Source: QAND01 sp003150225 (lineage in GTDB: Bacteria; Bacillota; Clostridia; Christensenellales; QAND01). From it: a DNA stretch of 64,000 nucleotides. The DNA lies in NCBI RefSeq assembly GCF_044357945.1, contig NZ_CP076563.1:186001-250000 (forward strand). The letters run 5' to 3'. Each line of letters opens with the position of its first letter. Positions within the stretch are counted from its first letter, which is position 1. Shown here piece after piece: positions 31,983 through 41,484 of the stretch. The notes beneath the pieces are model-generated. The model made no database searches. It was given only the letters and a program-made list of their open reading frames with translations, and was not told where the DNA came from. The translations under genes were made by a program, and so were the position numbers.

Positions 31983-32577
31983 TAACACCGTAAAGATCGC
32001 CTTAAAGCTGCTCCTGATCACCCTTGTGGCCGGCCTGGCTCTGGGCCTTACCAACGCCGTTACAAAGGATCCCATCCAGGAGCAGGAATTGGCAGCGGCC
32101 GAGGCCGCCCGGCGAGAGGTGCTGACGGCGGATTCCTTTTATGAGGTGCCGCTGGATACCCTTAAAGCCAATTCCTCGATCCAATGGGCGGCCGGAAACG
32201 ACACCGTTACCGCCGTCTACGGCGCCAAGGCCGCCGACGGTTCCTTTGCGGGCACGGTGGTGGAGATCACCGGCAAGGGCTACGGCGGCTCCATCGCCAT
32301 CACGGTGGGGGTGGATCAGCACAAGCAGGTCAGCGGTGTGAAGATCGGAACCCATAGCGAGACGCCTGGCCTGGGCGCCAAAACTGCCAATCCCGATTTC
32401 TATGGCCAGTATGCTGGCATGGACGCCCAGAAGGAGATTGCCATCGGCGCCGGGGAAAACGGCGTGGTGGCCATATCCGGCGCTACCGTATCCAGTAAAG
32501 CGGTGACCAGCGCGGTGAACATCGCCGCGACGCTGGCTGTGGAATACCAAACCGTCATAGAGGAGGCGGCACAATGA
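31975..32577 (+). CDS. rnfG: Rnf complex subunit G
   Basis: 200 residues: one N-terminal membrane helix and an extracytoplasmic FMN-binding domain. The flavin attachment motif SGATVSS places the covalent FMN on Thr171. GYGGSIAITVGVD and HSETPGLGAK are family blocks. It overlaps rnfD (ATGGGTGA) and rnfE (ATGA). The flavin transferase ApbE that would attach FMN is not in the window. Confidence 0.93.
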   Translation: MGDNTVKIALKLLLITLVAGLALGLTNAVTKDPIQEQELAAAEAARREVLTADSFYEVPLDTLKANSSIQWAAGNDTVTAVYGAKAADGSFAGTVVEITGKGYGGSIAITVGVDQHKQVSGVKIGTHSETPGLGAKTANPDFYGQYAGMDAQKEIAIGAGENGVVAISGATVSSKAVTSAVNIAATLAVEYQTVIEEAAQ

Positions 32578-33188
32578 ACAAACTGTTAAAGCCGCTGAAG
32601 AACGGCATTCTAGATGAAAACCCCACCCTGCGGCTGGTGCTGGGCACCTGCCCTACCATCGCCATTACCACCGCTGTCTCCAACGGCGTCGGCATGGGCC
32701 TGGCGGCCACCTTCGTTCTGGTGGGCAGCAATCTTGTGATCTCCCTTTTGCGGAACTTCATTCCGGAAAAAGCCCGGATTCCCGCCTATGTGGTGGTCAT
32801 TGCAACCTTTGTGACCATGGTGGATCTTCTGATGAAGGCCTATTTGCCCGCTCTCAACCAATCCTTGGGTATCTTCATCCCGCTTATCGTGGTAAACTGC
32901 ATCATTCTGGCCAGGGCCGAGGCCTTTGCCAGCAAAAATGGCGTGATGCCCTCCATCATGGACGGTGTGGGCATGGGCCTGGGCTTTACCTTGGCCATCA
33001 CCATCATCTCGGTATTCCGGGAGGTGCTGGGCAACGGAACCTTCCTGGGAACTCCCCTCTTTGGGGATGGCTTCCAGCCCGCCCTTATAATGGTGCTGGC
33101 CCCCGGCGGTTTCCTGACCTTCGGCCTGGTGCTGGGCGCGTTCAACCTTTTCAGCAACGCCCGGAAAAAGAGAAAGGGGGCCCGGTAA
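32574..33188 (+). CDS. rnfE: Rnf complex subunit E
   Basis: 204-residue, six-helix membrane subunit. Family blocks: NGILDENPTLRLVLGTCPTI, LPALNQSLGIFIPLIVVNCI and MDGVGMGLGF. RnfE and RnfA are homologous with inverted topology and together hold a [2Fe-2S] cluster at the core; the cysteines TCP and NCI are the expected ligands here. Confidence 0.93.
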   Translation: MNKLLKPLKNGILDENPTLRLVLGTCPTIAITTAVSNGVGMGLAATFVLVGSNLVISLLRNFIPEKARIPAYVVVIATFVTMVDLLMKAYLPALNQSLGIFIPLIVVNCIILARAEAFASKNGVMPSIMDGVGMGLGFTLAITIISVFREVLGNGTFLGTPLFGDGFQPALIMVLAPGGFLTFGLVLGAFNLFSNARKKRKGAR

Positions 33189-33191
33189 ACC

Positions 33192-33785
33192 ATGGGTAGC
33201 AATACGGTTTCCATTGCGGTCATTCTGCTGAACTCCATCCTGGTGCAGAACATCGTTCTGGGCAAGTTCCTGGGCATCTGTCCCTTTGTTGGGGTATCCA
33301 AAAAGCTGGACACCGCCTTGGGCATGGGGATGGCGGTCACCTTCGTTATCGCCCTCTCCAGCGTCATCACCTATCTGGTGCAGTACGCCATTCTGGTGCC
33401 GCTCCATATCGAGTATATGCAGACCATCGCCTTCATCCTGGTGATAGCGGGCCTGGTACAGCTGGTGGAGATGTTTATCCAGAAATCCAGCCCGGCGCTC
33501 TATCAGTCCCTGGGCATCTATCTGCCCCTCATTACCACCAACTGCGCGGTGCTGGGGGCGGCGATTCTCAACATCACCAGCAACTATAACCTGATACAGA
33601 CCTTGGTCAACGGCATCGCTACCGGCCTGTCCTTCACCTTTGCCATCGTGCTGTTTGCCGGTGTGCGGGAACGGATGGCGCTGGCGCCCATTCCCAAGTC
33701 CATGGACGGGTTCCCCATTGCACTGGTGTCGGCAGGCCTTATGGCCATGGCATTTCTGGGCTTTTCCGGCCTGGTGTCCATTTGA
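33192..33785 (+). CDS. rnfA: Rnf complex subunit A
   Basis: 197-residue, six-helix partner of RnfE. Family blocks: NSILVQNIVLGKFLGICPFV, LGIYLPLITTNCAVLG and LFAGVRERM. Cys in GICPF and TNCAV are the presumed cluster ligands. It starts three bases after rnfE. Confidence 0.94.
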   Translation: MGSNTVSIAVILLNSILVQNIVLGKFLGICPFVGVSKKLDTALGMGMAVTFVIALSSVITYLVQYAILVPLHIEYMQTIAFILVIAGLVQLVEMFIQKSSPALYQSLGIYLPLITTNCAVLGAAILNITSNYNLIQTLVNGIATGLSFTFAIVLFAGVRERMALAPIPKSMDGFPIALVSAGLMAMAFLGFSGLVSI

Positions 33786-33800
33786 TAGGGGGGCTGTGAG

Positions 33801-34616
33801 ATGGATTGGTTGGCAATTATAAGCCCGGCTGCGGTGCTGGGCGTATTGGGAGTGCTCTTCGGCGGCCTCTTGGGGGTTGCATCCAAGAAGTTCGCCGTAG
33901 AGGTGGACGAAACGGTGGCAAATCTACGGCAGTATCTGCCGGGAGCAAATTGTAGCGGCTGCGGCTATCCCAGCTGCGACGCCTTTGCCGAGGCGGTGGT
34001 ACATAACGGTGTGGATGTATCGGGCTGCGCCGTCATCAGCGCCGAGAACCTTGTAAAGGCGGGAAAGGCCGTGGGGCAGGAGGTCAAGGTCAGCGGCCAG
34101 AAGAAGGCAGTGGTTCTCTGCCAGGGCACCCGCGAGAACAGCCCGCCCCGCTATGAATACGAGGGGATTCATTCCTGTAAAGCCGCTGCCATGGTATCGG
34201 GCGGAAACAAGGGCTGCAGGTATGCCTGTCTGGGCAACGGGGACTGTATCTCCGCCTGCGCTTTTGGGGCCATCTCCATGGGTCCCGGCAACATCCCGGT
34301 CATCGATTTTGAAAAATGCACCGGTTGCGGCGCCTGTTCCAGAAAATGTCCCCGGAACGTCATCGGTATGGTACCTATGGAGGCCAAGGTAGTGGTGCTG
34401 TGCCGAACCCAGGAGCGGGGGCGGACGGTGCGCCAGGCCTGCAGCCGGGGATGCATCACCTGCCGCCTGTGCGAGCGGGCTTGTCCCACGGGAGCCATCA
34501 ACTGCGACAGCGGCGTGGCGGTGGTGGATTATACAAAATGCATCGGCTGCCTGGAGTGTACCAAGAAGTGCCCCAGCCCCTGTATCGATCTGTTCGGGCC
34601 GGAGACCATCGTTTAA
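33801..34616 (+). CDS. rnfB: Rnf complex subunit B (ferredoxin-interacting)
   Basis: 271 residues: an N-terminal membrane helix, then the Fe-S domain NCSGCGYPSCDAFAEAVV with a fourth Cys in VSGC. Several ferredoxin-type [4Fe-4S] motifs follow (CLGNGDCISAC, CTGCGACSRKCP, CITCRLCERACP, CIGCLECTKKCP). RnfB receives electrons from reduced ferredoxin. It is the last gene of the cluster, which is the usual order in Clostridia (C-D-G-E-A-B), followed by a terminator. Confidence 0.94.
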   Translation: MDWLAIISPAAVLGVLGVLFGGLLGVASKKFAVEVDETVANLRQYLPGANCSGCGYPSCDAFAEAVVHNGVDVSGCAVISAENLVKAGKAVGQEVKVSGQKKAVVLCQGTRENSPPRYEYEGIHSCKAAAMVSGGNKGCRYACLGNGDCISACAFGAISMGPGNIPVIDFEKCTGCGACSRKCPRNVIGMVPMEAKVVVLCRTQERGRTVRQACSRGCITCRLCERACPTGAINCDSGVAVVDYTKCIGCLECTKKCPSPCIDLFGPETIV

Positions 34617-34624
34617 AGCTGAAA

Positions 34625-34661
34625 AAGAAAAGCCATCCCAGGGATGGCTTTTCTTTTTTTT
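34625..34661 (+). terminator. Terminator of the rnf operon
   Basis: AAGAAAAGCCATCCC / GGATGGCTTTTCTT with a very short loop and a long T run, just after the rnfB stop. Confidence 0.9.
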
Positions 34662-34702
34662 CTCCCTTTGCTATATTGGTGCAGGAAAAGGAGAGAGATC
34701 CT

Positions 34703-35272
34703 ATGAAACACATCGTATTGGCGTCAGCCTCCCCCCGGAGGCAGGAATATCTGGCTCTATTGGGCTATCCCTATACCTGTAAAGTGGCGGATGTGGACGA
34801 ATCCAGCATTCAAAAGACGGAGCCCGCCTGCCTTGCCATGGCCACAGCCCGGCTGAAGGCACGGGCGGTGGCGGCGGAGGAACGGGATGCCATCATCATC
34901 GGTGCGGATACCGTGGTATCGGTGGAGGGAGCCATCTTGGGAAAGCCGCGGGACGCGGCCAATGCCCAACGGATGCTAGCTCTTCTGTCCGGCCGGGCGC
35001 ACCAGGTCTATACCGGTCTCTGTCTCATTGACACTGAGAGCGGCCGGGAGATCTGCGACTACCGGGAAACCACCGTTTGGATGCAGCACATCTCCCGTGA
35101 GGAGATCGAGGCCTATGTGGCCACCCAGGAGCCCATGGACAAAGCGGGAGCCTATGCCATCCAGGGAGGCGCCAGCCGGTTTGTGGAAGCCATCGAGGGC
35201 TGTTATTTCAATGTTTTAGGGCTGCCCATCAATCTGCTGTACAACCTGCTTACGCCGATGCTGAAGGCTTGA
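34703..35272 (+). CDS. maf: Maf-family nucleotide pyrophosphatase
   Basis: 189 residues: the N-terminal signature LASASPRRQEYLALLG, the GADTVVSVEGAILGKPRD block with the catalytic Asp, and DKAGAYAIQGGASRFVEAIEG near the end. Maf proteins hydrolyse dTTP/UTP or modified nucleotides and influence septum formation. The ATG at 34703 has GGAGAG upstream; the open frame upstream belongs to the rnfB shadow. In many Clostridia maf and radC precede mreB; here radC is absent. Confidence 0.92.
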   Translation: MKHIVLASASPRRQEYLALLGYPYTCKVADVDESSIQKTEPACLAMATARLKARAVAAEERDAIIIGADTVVSVEGAILGKPRDAANAQRMLALLSGRAHQVYTGLCLIDTESGREICDYRETTVWMQHISREEIEAYVATQEPMDKAGAYAIQGGASRFVEAIEGCYFNVLGLPINLLYNLLTPMLKA

Positions 35273-35298
35273 GCTGCGCCAGCGGGGGGATTTTGATT

Positions 35299-35997
35299 GT
35301 GAACAACCGGAACGAAAAAACCGAAGGGACGTCTTTGGGCGCGACCTGCTGGAGAATCGGATACTATCTTGTGGGGCTCGTTCTCCTGGCAATCGGGCTG
35401 ACCCTTAATACCAAAACTGGGCTAGGGGTTTCACCCATTATAGCGGTTCCATTTTCAATTTCTAATATCTGGAACCTTAACTTTGCACTGATGACCTTTT
35501 GCCTCTATACGCTGTTTGTGTTTTTGCAGATGCTGCTCGATGGAAAGGAGCGGCGGTGGAGCACCCTTCTGCAGATTCCCTTCAGCCTGGTGTTCAGCGT
35601 CCTTTTGGATTGGTTCGGCAGGCTGCCCATTGCCCTTTGCGCCCTATGGCAAAATCTGCTGCTGCTTCTGGCCGCCATGGTTCTTACCGCGGTAGGAGTA
35701 ACCTTGATGGTCAATATGCGGCTGGTTCCAAATCCAGCGGACGGCATGGCTGACGCCCTGGGTAAGCGGCTCAATCGAGGGATGGGCTTTGGGAAAAACC
35801 TTCTGGATCTAACCTGTGTGGCCGTCACCTGCGTCATCAGCCTGGCATGCGGTGGAAGGATCACCGCCATCGGCCTCGGTACCCTCATCGCCATGGTCTG
35901 TGTGGGACGGCTCATTGCCCTTTGTCAGCGGCTATTCCAAAAGCCAATGCTCCGCCGGGCGGGTTTAACGGAGGCCTGCGTCGGCGAGGAGGAGTAG
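35299..35997 (+). CDS. YczE/DUF6198-like membrane protein
   Basis: 232 residues with five or six helices. LGVSPIIAVPFSIS and the PNPADGMADALGKR loop resemble the YczE/YitT-like group of integral membrane proteins (DUF6198), whose function is unknown. The start is uncertain: GTG at 35299 is preceded by GGGGGG nine bases upstream; TTG at 35293 and 35269 are in frame. It nearly abuts maf and is followed by a terminator at 36077. Confidence 0.65.
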   Translation: MNNRNEKTEGTSLGATCWRIGYYLVGLVLLAIGLTLNTKTGLGVSPIIAVPFSISNIWNLNFALMTFCLYTLFVFLQMLLDGKERRWSTLLQIPFSLVFSVLLDWFGRLPIALCALWQNLLLLLAAMVLTAVGVTLMVNMRLVPNPADGMADALGKRLNRGMGFGKNLLDLTCVAVTCVISLACGGRITAIGLGTLIAMVCVGRLIALCQRLFQKPMLRRAGLTEACVGEEE

Positions 35998-36482
35998 CTG
36001 GTCTGTCCATCATGAAAGGACGTCGAGATTTCCTCGAATCGCATACCTAAAAAACGAACCATCGTTTATTTGTAGGGAGAAAGGGAAGATTCCTCCTTTC
36101 TCTCTTTTTCTTTTTTCAGTTGTCCGCGCTGTTTCTCTCAATAAAGCGGGAAAGGATAGGCGCCTGGATAGGTCAATCATAAAAGGTGGGGTGCTCCCCG
36201 CCCTTTGCTTTGCCAAAATGGGGCAATGGCGGCCAAATCCGGCCAAAACGGGTATGAATTGGCCGGTCTGTACCACCCTTTCAGCGTCGGATTTCTTACG
36301 GCACAACATCAAATCCATCTCAGGTCATTCCCAAAGCGGCGGGGAAGAGATGATGCAAAAAAATACGCGTGGAGGATCAAAAACGGTGAGGATAAAAGAA
36401 AGATTTGTATGAAAATTGATGCCCTCGTCAATAATGAGGATACGAAGAAATGCCCAATACTTGGGGGAGGTAGAAGAATCTC
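35998..36482. other. Non-coding stretch upstream of mreB
   Basis: 485 bases with no credible gene; the small open frames lack ribosome-binding sites and family resemblance. It holds the terminator at 36077-36118 and a GC-rich hairpin GGTGGGG / CCCCGCC near 36186-36203. I could not find a convincing promoter for mreB, though one is expected here. Confidence 0.6.
36077..36118 (+). terminator. Terminator after the YczE-like gene
   Basis: GAGAAAGG / CCTTTCTC with a ten-base loop, followed by a T-rich run (CTTTTTCTTTTTT). Confidence 0.7.
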
Positions 36483-37508
36483 ATGATGTCAAGGGATTTA
36501 GGAATTGATTTGGGTACCGCCAATACGCTGGTATATATGCGGGGCAAGGGGATCGTCATCCGGGAGCCTTCCGTGGTAGCAGTACGGTCGGGGGACCGCC
36601 GTCAGGTGTTGGCGGTAGGTCAGGAGGCAAGGGAGATGATCGGCCGCACTCCCGGCAACATCGTGGCCATCCGGCCCATGAAGGACGGGGTCATCGCTGA
36701 CTTCAACATCACCGAGGTGATGCTCAAGTATTTCATCCAAAAAGCGGTGCCGAAAGGAATTGGTTTTATGAATCCCCGGGTGGTGATCTGTGTGCCCTGC
36801 GGGATTACAGAGGTGGAAAAACGGGCGGTGGAGGAAGCCGCTAAAAGCGCCGGCGCTAAGGAAACCTTTCTCATGGAGGAGCCCATGGCGGCTGCCATTG
36901 GCGCGGGATTGCCTATCGAGGAGGCTCGGGGCTGCATGATCGTGGACATCGGCGGGGGAACCACCGAGGTGGCGGTGATCTCCCTAGGGGGAATCGTGGC
37001 CAGCCGGTCCGTCCGGGTGGGTGGAAACCACATTGACGATGCCATTATCGACTACATCAAACGGGAATATAATATGATGATCGGGGAGCGGACTGCGGAG
37101 GATATTAAGATTCAGATTGGATCGGTATTCGATGGAGAAGTGGACGGAGTGATGGATGTTCGGGGCAGGGATCTATTAAACGGTCTGCCCTGTACCGCTA
37201 CCGTTACGGCACAAGAGATCACCGAAGCGCTCCGGGAACCTGCCGCCGCCATTGTTGGCGCGGTCCGCTACACGCTGGAGCGCACGCCTCCGGAGCTGGC
37301 GGGGGATATCATCCATAGCGGCATCGTCCTTTCGGGGGGTACCGCCGCCCTGCGCGGGCTGGATAAGCTCATCGCCCTAGAGACCGGCATGAGCGTCGCC
37401 GTGGCCCAGGACCCCTTGGATTGCGTGGTCAACGGGGCTAGTATGGCCCTGGAACAGATGGCGCCGGCCCGCCGCCGGGGATTTCGTCTGCGCCCTTCAG
37501 CCACATAA
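36483..37508 (+). CDS. mreB: Rod-shape protein MreB (actin-like)
   Basis: 341 residues. Actin-fold nucleotide-binding motifs: GIDLGTANTLVY (phosphate 1), IVDIGGGTTEVAVISLGG (phosphate 2), SGGTAALRGLDKL (adenosine). It forms membrane filaments that guide the elongation machinery with MreC, MreD, RodA and PBP2, all encoded downstream. Two ATG codons are adjacent (36483 and 36486); GGGGGAGG lies 13 bases upstream, a longer than usual spacing. A hairpin and a new -10 box separate it from mreC. Confidence 0.95.
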   Translation: MMSRDLGIDLGTANTLVYMRGKGIVIREPSVVAVRSGDRRQVLAVGQEAREMIGRTPGNIVAIRPMKDGVIADFNITEVMLKYFIQKAVPKGIGFMNPRVVICVPCGITEVEKRAVEEAAKSAGAKETFLMEEPMAAAIGAGLPIEEARGCMIVDIGGGTTEVAVISLGGIVASRSVRVGGNHIDDAIIDYIKREYNMMIGERTAEDIKIQIGSVFDGEVDGVMDVRGRDLLNGLPCTATVTAQEITEALREPAAAIVGAVRYTLERTPPELAGDIIHSGIVLSGGTAALRGLDKLIALETGMSVAVAQDPLDCVVNGASMALEQMAPARRRGFRLRPSAT

Positions 37509-37559
37509 TCTTCAGAATTGCGGGGCCCTTGGCCCGTGGCGCTGGAGAGGAATCTATGC

Positions 37560-37598
37560 TATAATATCGGGAATATAAAGGGATTCCCGATATTTTTT
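37560..37598 (+). promoter_or_regulatory. Promoter -10 overlapping a terminator-like hairpin between mreB and mreC
   Basis: An extended -10, TGCTATAAT (37557-37565), runs straight into ATATCGGGAAT / ATTCCCGATAT (37564-37574 with 37583-37593) followed by six T. Read from mreB, this is an intrinsic terminator. A transcript starting from the local promoter would begin inside the hairpin and so would not form it fully. The arrangement could give mreCD and the genes after it expression independent of mreB. Confidence 0.55.
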
Positions 37599-37610
37599 AT
37601 GGAGTAGATC

Positions 37611-38465
37611 ATGGGTTTTAGAAACAAGCCTCTTGTTATAGTAATCGCCATCGCGGTGCTGCTGGTGTCCCTGATGGTCTTCCTGCCGGGTACCGGTAAG
37701 GTGGACGGGCCCCAGGGCATCGTGGGGAATATCGTATCGGGAGCCACCGGGGTGTTTGACGCCATTGGGGGCTTCTTTTCCCGTCTGTTTACCAGCGTGT
37801 TCCGGCCGGGTACTTTGGAGGACGAAAACCAGGCCCTGAAGGAACAAATCGCTATATACGAGTATAAAATCAATGGTATGAGCGAGATGGAACAGGAGAA
37901 TCAGCGCCTAAAGCAGATGCTCAATTATATCGAGCAGGCGCCGGAATACGATTATATCATCGGCCGGGTTATCATGAAAGAACCTGGCTATTGGTTCGAT
38001 GTATTTGATATCAACGTTGGGATCAACCAGGGAGTGGAAGAGGGGGACGCCGTGATTACCCCCGATGGCCTTGCCGGCCGGGTACTGAAGGTTGGAGGCA
38101 ATTACAGTACGGTGGTTGCCATCATCGACAGCCGGGTTTCGGTGAGCGCCGTGATCGAGCGGACCCGGGATAACGGCATCGTCAAAGGCGGCATGCAGCT
38201 TTCCGATGAAGGAGGGCTCTGCTCCATGTCCTTTTTGCCCCTGGACGCCGATCTTCAGGTGGGGGACCGAGTGGTCACCAGCGGTCTGGGCGGTGTGTTT
38301 CCCAAGGGGCTCTATGTGGGCCAGGTAAGTCAGGTGGGTACCGGTACCGATAAGCAGGTGGTGGTAAAGCCCGCCGTGGACTTCCTCCACTTGGAGGAAG
38401 TCATGGTGGTAAAGGAGAAAGCCGGATCCGCTGGAGGGGATACCGGAGCGGGGGATGGACAATGA
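37611..38465 (+). CDS. mreC: Rod-shape-determining protein MreC
   Basis: 284 residues: an N-terminal membrane helix (VIVIAIAVLLVSLMVFLP), a coiled coil around residues 70-105 (EDENQALKEQIAIYEYKING), then the beta-barrel domains with DINVGINQGVEEGDAVITPD and GLAGRVLKVGGNYSTVVAI. It is the extracellular scaffold for elongation enzymes. It overlaps mreD by 4 bases (ATGA). Confidence 0.93.
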   Translation: MGFRNKPLVIVIAIAVLLVSLMVFLPGTGKVDGPQGIVGNIVSGATGVFDAIGGFFSRLFTSVFRPGTLEDENQALKEQIAIYEYKINGMSEMEQENQRLKQMLNYIEQAPEYDYIIGRVIMKEPGYWFDVFDINVGINQGVEEGDAVITPDGLAGRVLKVGGNYSTVVAIIDSRVSVSAVIERTRDNGIVKGGMQLSDEGGLCSMSFLPLDADLQVGDRVVTSGLGGVFPKGLYVGQVSQVGTGTDKQVVVKPAVDFLHLEEVMVVKEKAGSAGGDTGAGDGQ

Positions 38466-38977
38466 AGCAGTTGCTATGCGGCGTCATGACGTTCCTTGCG
38501 ATGGTGCTGGATTGCTCCTTTATGATTTGGGTGATGCCCTTTGGCATTCATCCGTCCCTCACCGTTTGTGTGGCGCTGGCCTTTGGTATTGCCGACGCCC
38601 CCTTTACTGGGGCCATGGCCGGATTGTTCGCCGGCTTGATGATGGACGTAATGTACGGCCCTGTATTTGGTTATTATTCCTTGATCTTTCTCATCACCGC
38701 CTATGGGGGCAGCGCCCTATACCGGCGGGCGTTCAGCGAGAATACCCTGTTTCCCGCCATATGTATGGCGGGAGCTTATGTGGTCAAGGAACTGCTTTCC
38801 TATCTCTTGGCCTTGACCATGGGGATCAAGACCGAAAATATCCTGTTGCTGCTGTTGAGATATATTCTGCCGTCAGCTCTTTTGACGGGTGTAATTGGGC
38901 TGTTTCTGTATGCCGGAATCCACCGGCTGTTCCGTTGCAGCTTTATGCAGGTTTCCCGGTATCGGGACCTGGATTAA
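38462..38977 (+). CDS. mreD: Rod-shape-determining protein MreD
   Basis: 171-residue membrane protein with five or six helices: IHPSLTVCVALAFGI and GLFAGLMMDVMYGPVFGYYS follow the MreD pattern (P..L...V and G...GL..D). Start coupled to mreC. Confidence 0.88.
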   Translation: MKQLLCGVMTFLAMVLDCSFMIWVMPFGIHPSLTVCVALAFGIADAPFTGAMAGLFAGLMMDVMYGPVFGYYSLIFLITAYGGSALYRRAFSENTLFPAICMAGAYVVKELLSYLLALTMGIKTENILLLLLRYILPSALLTGVIGLFLYAGIHRLFRCSFMQVSRYRDLD

Positions 38978-39004
38978 CCGATGTGATCGTTCAGGGGGAA
39001 AAAC

Positions 39005-41467
39005 GTGAGAAAACTGACAATGGGCTCCTTGCGGCTGGTAGGGGTGTTCGCCCTTCTTCTTTTGGTACTGGCCGGGACGCTATTCAATATGACGGTGTTG
39101 CAGGGCAGCAAAAATGCCGACGAGGCCTCCAAGGTGACGGCGCGGACCATGAAGGTTACCAGCAAACGGGGGCAGATTTTAGATGTCAATGGCACGCCGC
39201 TGGCCTATGACCGGTCTAGCTATGATATCCAAATTTACCGGGATCCTACGCAGATTGGGGAAAAATGGCGGGCGCTCTATACGGAATCCATCATTAAAAC
39301 GGTGGAGATTATTGAGCGCAATGGTGGAGAGGTAATCGATCCCTTTGTGATCAAACGGGATGAGCATGGCCGTATGTATTTTGACTTTGGCCAGGTGGAC
39401 AATCCCGACATCAGCCAAAAAACCTTGGAAAGCCGCGAAAAGCTATGGCGGCAAAACCTGTATTTTGACGCCGATGTGGGCCCTCGCGACGCCTATAATG
39501 AGTTGCGGGTCCGCTATATGATCCCAGAGGAGATGGGGTATGAGGACGCGGTGAAGATTCTGGGAATCTGGCAGGAGATTCAGTATAACATGTATCGGTC
39601 TTATGCCTCTGTTACCATTTCCGAGGACGTGGATATGAACACCGTCTCCGAGATCGAAGCCAGCACCGATCTTCTGGGGGTAAACGCGGTGGAAAGCACC
39701 GTACGGGTGTATCCCAAGAACAGCACTGCCGCCCATATCATCGGCTATATGAGCAAGACATACGATGAAGATCGCCTCCAGTGGATGGAGGAAAACGGGT
39801 ATAACAGCGAGGATAAAATCGGTGTCTATGGGGTGGAGGCCACCATGGAGGAGTATCTATCCGCTAATATTGGTTCCCGTGCGGGGAAGCGAGTGGTGGA
39901 GGTGAACAGCACCAGTAAGGTGGTGCGGGAGCTGGAGTATGAGGCGCCGGAGCCCGGATATAATGTGGTGCTTACCATCGATTATGACCTCCAGGTAAAG
40001 CTGGACGAAGCTCTTGAAAAGACCATACAGGAATGCTACGCTGCTCAGCAGGAAGAATACAGTAAAAATTATAGCAAGTATGCCGCCCTGGAGGCGGCTC
40101 GGGGCGGCACCAAGACCAAATTCGCCAAGACGGGCGCTGCGGTGGTTATCGATGTGCGGAATGGGGATATTCTGGCCATGAGCAGCTATCCCTCTTTCGA
40201 TTTAAACCTTTTTACTGGAGGGATCAGCGAGGAGGACTACGCTGCCATCAACGATGAAGAGACTACGCCCATGTTCAACAAGGCCATCTCTTCCCGGGCA
40301 GAACCCGGCTCCACCTTTAAAATGGTGACGGGTTACGCCGCTCTTCAGGAGGGCGTGATCACCCCCAACACCACCATTAGCTGTGAAGGGGAATATCGGG
40401 AGAACGTGGTACGGGGCAAGGGCCCCAAATGCTGGACGAAAAACCCCAGCTCCCACAGCAACCAGACCGTTGTGGAAGGACTTAAGAACAGCTGCAACTA
40501 TTTCTTCTACTATGTGGCCACCCGGCTGGGCATCGATGATCTCAACAAATGGGCGGATATGTTTGGCCTGAGTTCCAAAACAAATGTGGAGCTGACAGGG
40601 GAAGTTACCAGCCATGTGGCCAACCAAAAGGTGTTGTATGACAACACCAAGGATATCGACAGCGGACAGCTGACCTATAAGGCCTATCTGGTGAAAAAAC
40701 AGATCATTGAGCAGCTGAAGTATTACGGCGTAGTCCGGAACGAGACCTACACGGATGAACAGCTGGATCGCTGCGCCAGCCAGATCATCGCGCTGGTGGG
40801 CAGCGGCGATGAATTGGGGGACGGGATCCGGGTGATAATGAGAAAAGAGCTGGGTATCCCCGAGAGCATCAGCTATGCGCGCCGCTGGGATTCCCAGATA
40901 TCGGGGTATCTCTATGAGATCACCTGGAACTCCATTCAGACGGCTATTACCGGCATCGGCCAGAGCGTTACCGCCGTGACGCCCATCGCGTTGGCCCGGT
41001 ATATTGCGGCCATCGCCAACGGCGGCACGGTATACGACTGCACCGTCATCGATAAGGTGGTGGACCAGGATGGCAATGTGGTGATGGATCAGGAGCCCAA
41101 GGTGTTTGGAACCATCACCGACGTCAACAACTACATGGATTATATTGTAGAAGGCATGCGGGAGGTGTTCTCTCTGGAGGACGGCGGAACAGGCGCAAAC
41201 TCCCTCCGGGGGTTTAAGTACGCTGACGATATGGCGGGAAAGACCGGCACTGCCCAGGTATCCACCATCGGCTTGGAGGATACCGCCTGGCTGGTAACCT
41301 TTACCCCCATCGAGAACGCGGAGATCGCCATTGTGGTGTACATCCCCAACGGGTATCAGAGCGGATTGGCCGCTACCTGCGCCAAAGAGGTGATCCAGTT
41401 CTACCGAGATCGGCAGGCCGGCACCGATGAACCCGACATCACTGGCCCTGGCGGCCTGGTGCAGTAG
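39005..41467 (+). CDS. mrdA: Penicillin-binding protein 2 (elongation transpeptidase)
   Basis: 820 residues: an N-terminal signal anchor, a dimerisation domain, then the transpeptidase. Catalytic motifs are intact: Ser436-xx-Lys439 in PGSTFKM, SxN at 496-498 (NSCNY) and KTGT at 746 (AGKTGTAQ). The domain contains a roughly 100-residue insertion between SxN and KTGT (about 525-640), as in other Clostridial PBP2. It starts with GTG at 39005 behind GGGGGAAAA. It works with RodA, the next gene. Confidence 0.93.
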   Translation: MRKLTMGSLRLVGVFALLLLVLAGTLFNMTVLQGSKNADEASKVTARTMKVTSKRGQILDVNGTPLAYDRSSYDIQIYRDPTQIGEKWRALYTESIIKTVEIIERNGGEVIDPFVIKRDEHGRMYFDFGQVDNPDISQKTLESREKLWRQNLYFDADVGPRDAYNELRVRYMIPEEMGYEDAVKILGIWQEIQYNMYRSYASVTISEDVDMNTVSEIEASTDLLGVNAVESTVRVYPKNSTAAHIIGYMSKTYDEDRLQWMEENGYNSEDKIGVYGVEATMEEYLSANIGSRAGKRVVEVNSTSKVVRELEYEAPEPGYNVVLTIDYDLQVKLDEALEKTIQECYAAQQEEYSKNYSKYAALEAARGGTKTKFAKTGAAVVIDVRNGDILAMSSYPSFDLNLFTGGISEEDYAAINDEETTPMFNKAISSRAEPGSTFKMVTGYAALQEGVITPNTTISCEGEYRENVVRGKGPKCWTKNPSSHSNQTVVEGLKNSCNYFFYYVATRLGIDDLNKWADMFGLSSKTNVELTGEVTSHVANQKVLYDNTKDIDSGQLTYKAYLVKKQIIEQLKYYGVVRNETYTDEQLDRCASQIIALVGSGDELGDGIRVIMRKELGIPESISYARRWDSQISGYLYEITWNSIQTAITGIGQSVTAVTPIALARYIAAIANGGTVYDCTVIDKVVDQDGNVVMDQEPKVFGTITDVNNYMDYIVEGMREVFSLEDGGTGANSLRGFKYADDMAGKTGTAQVSTIGLEDTAWLVTFTPIENAEIAIVVYIPNGYQSGLAATCAKEVIQFYRDRQAGTDEPDITGPGGLVQ

Positions 41468-41484
41468 GGTAGGGGAAGAGATAT

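Noticed and set aside
34316..34702. In-frame upstream extension of maf
   Set aside because: It overlaps rnfB and the rnf terminator and is not Maf-like.
36191..36486. Small plus-strand frames before mreB
   Set aside because: No ribosome-binding sites, no family resemblance and mutual overlap; treated as leader DNA.
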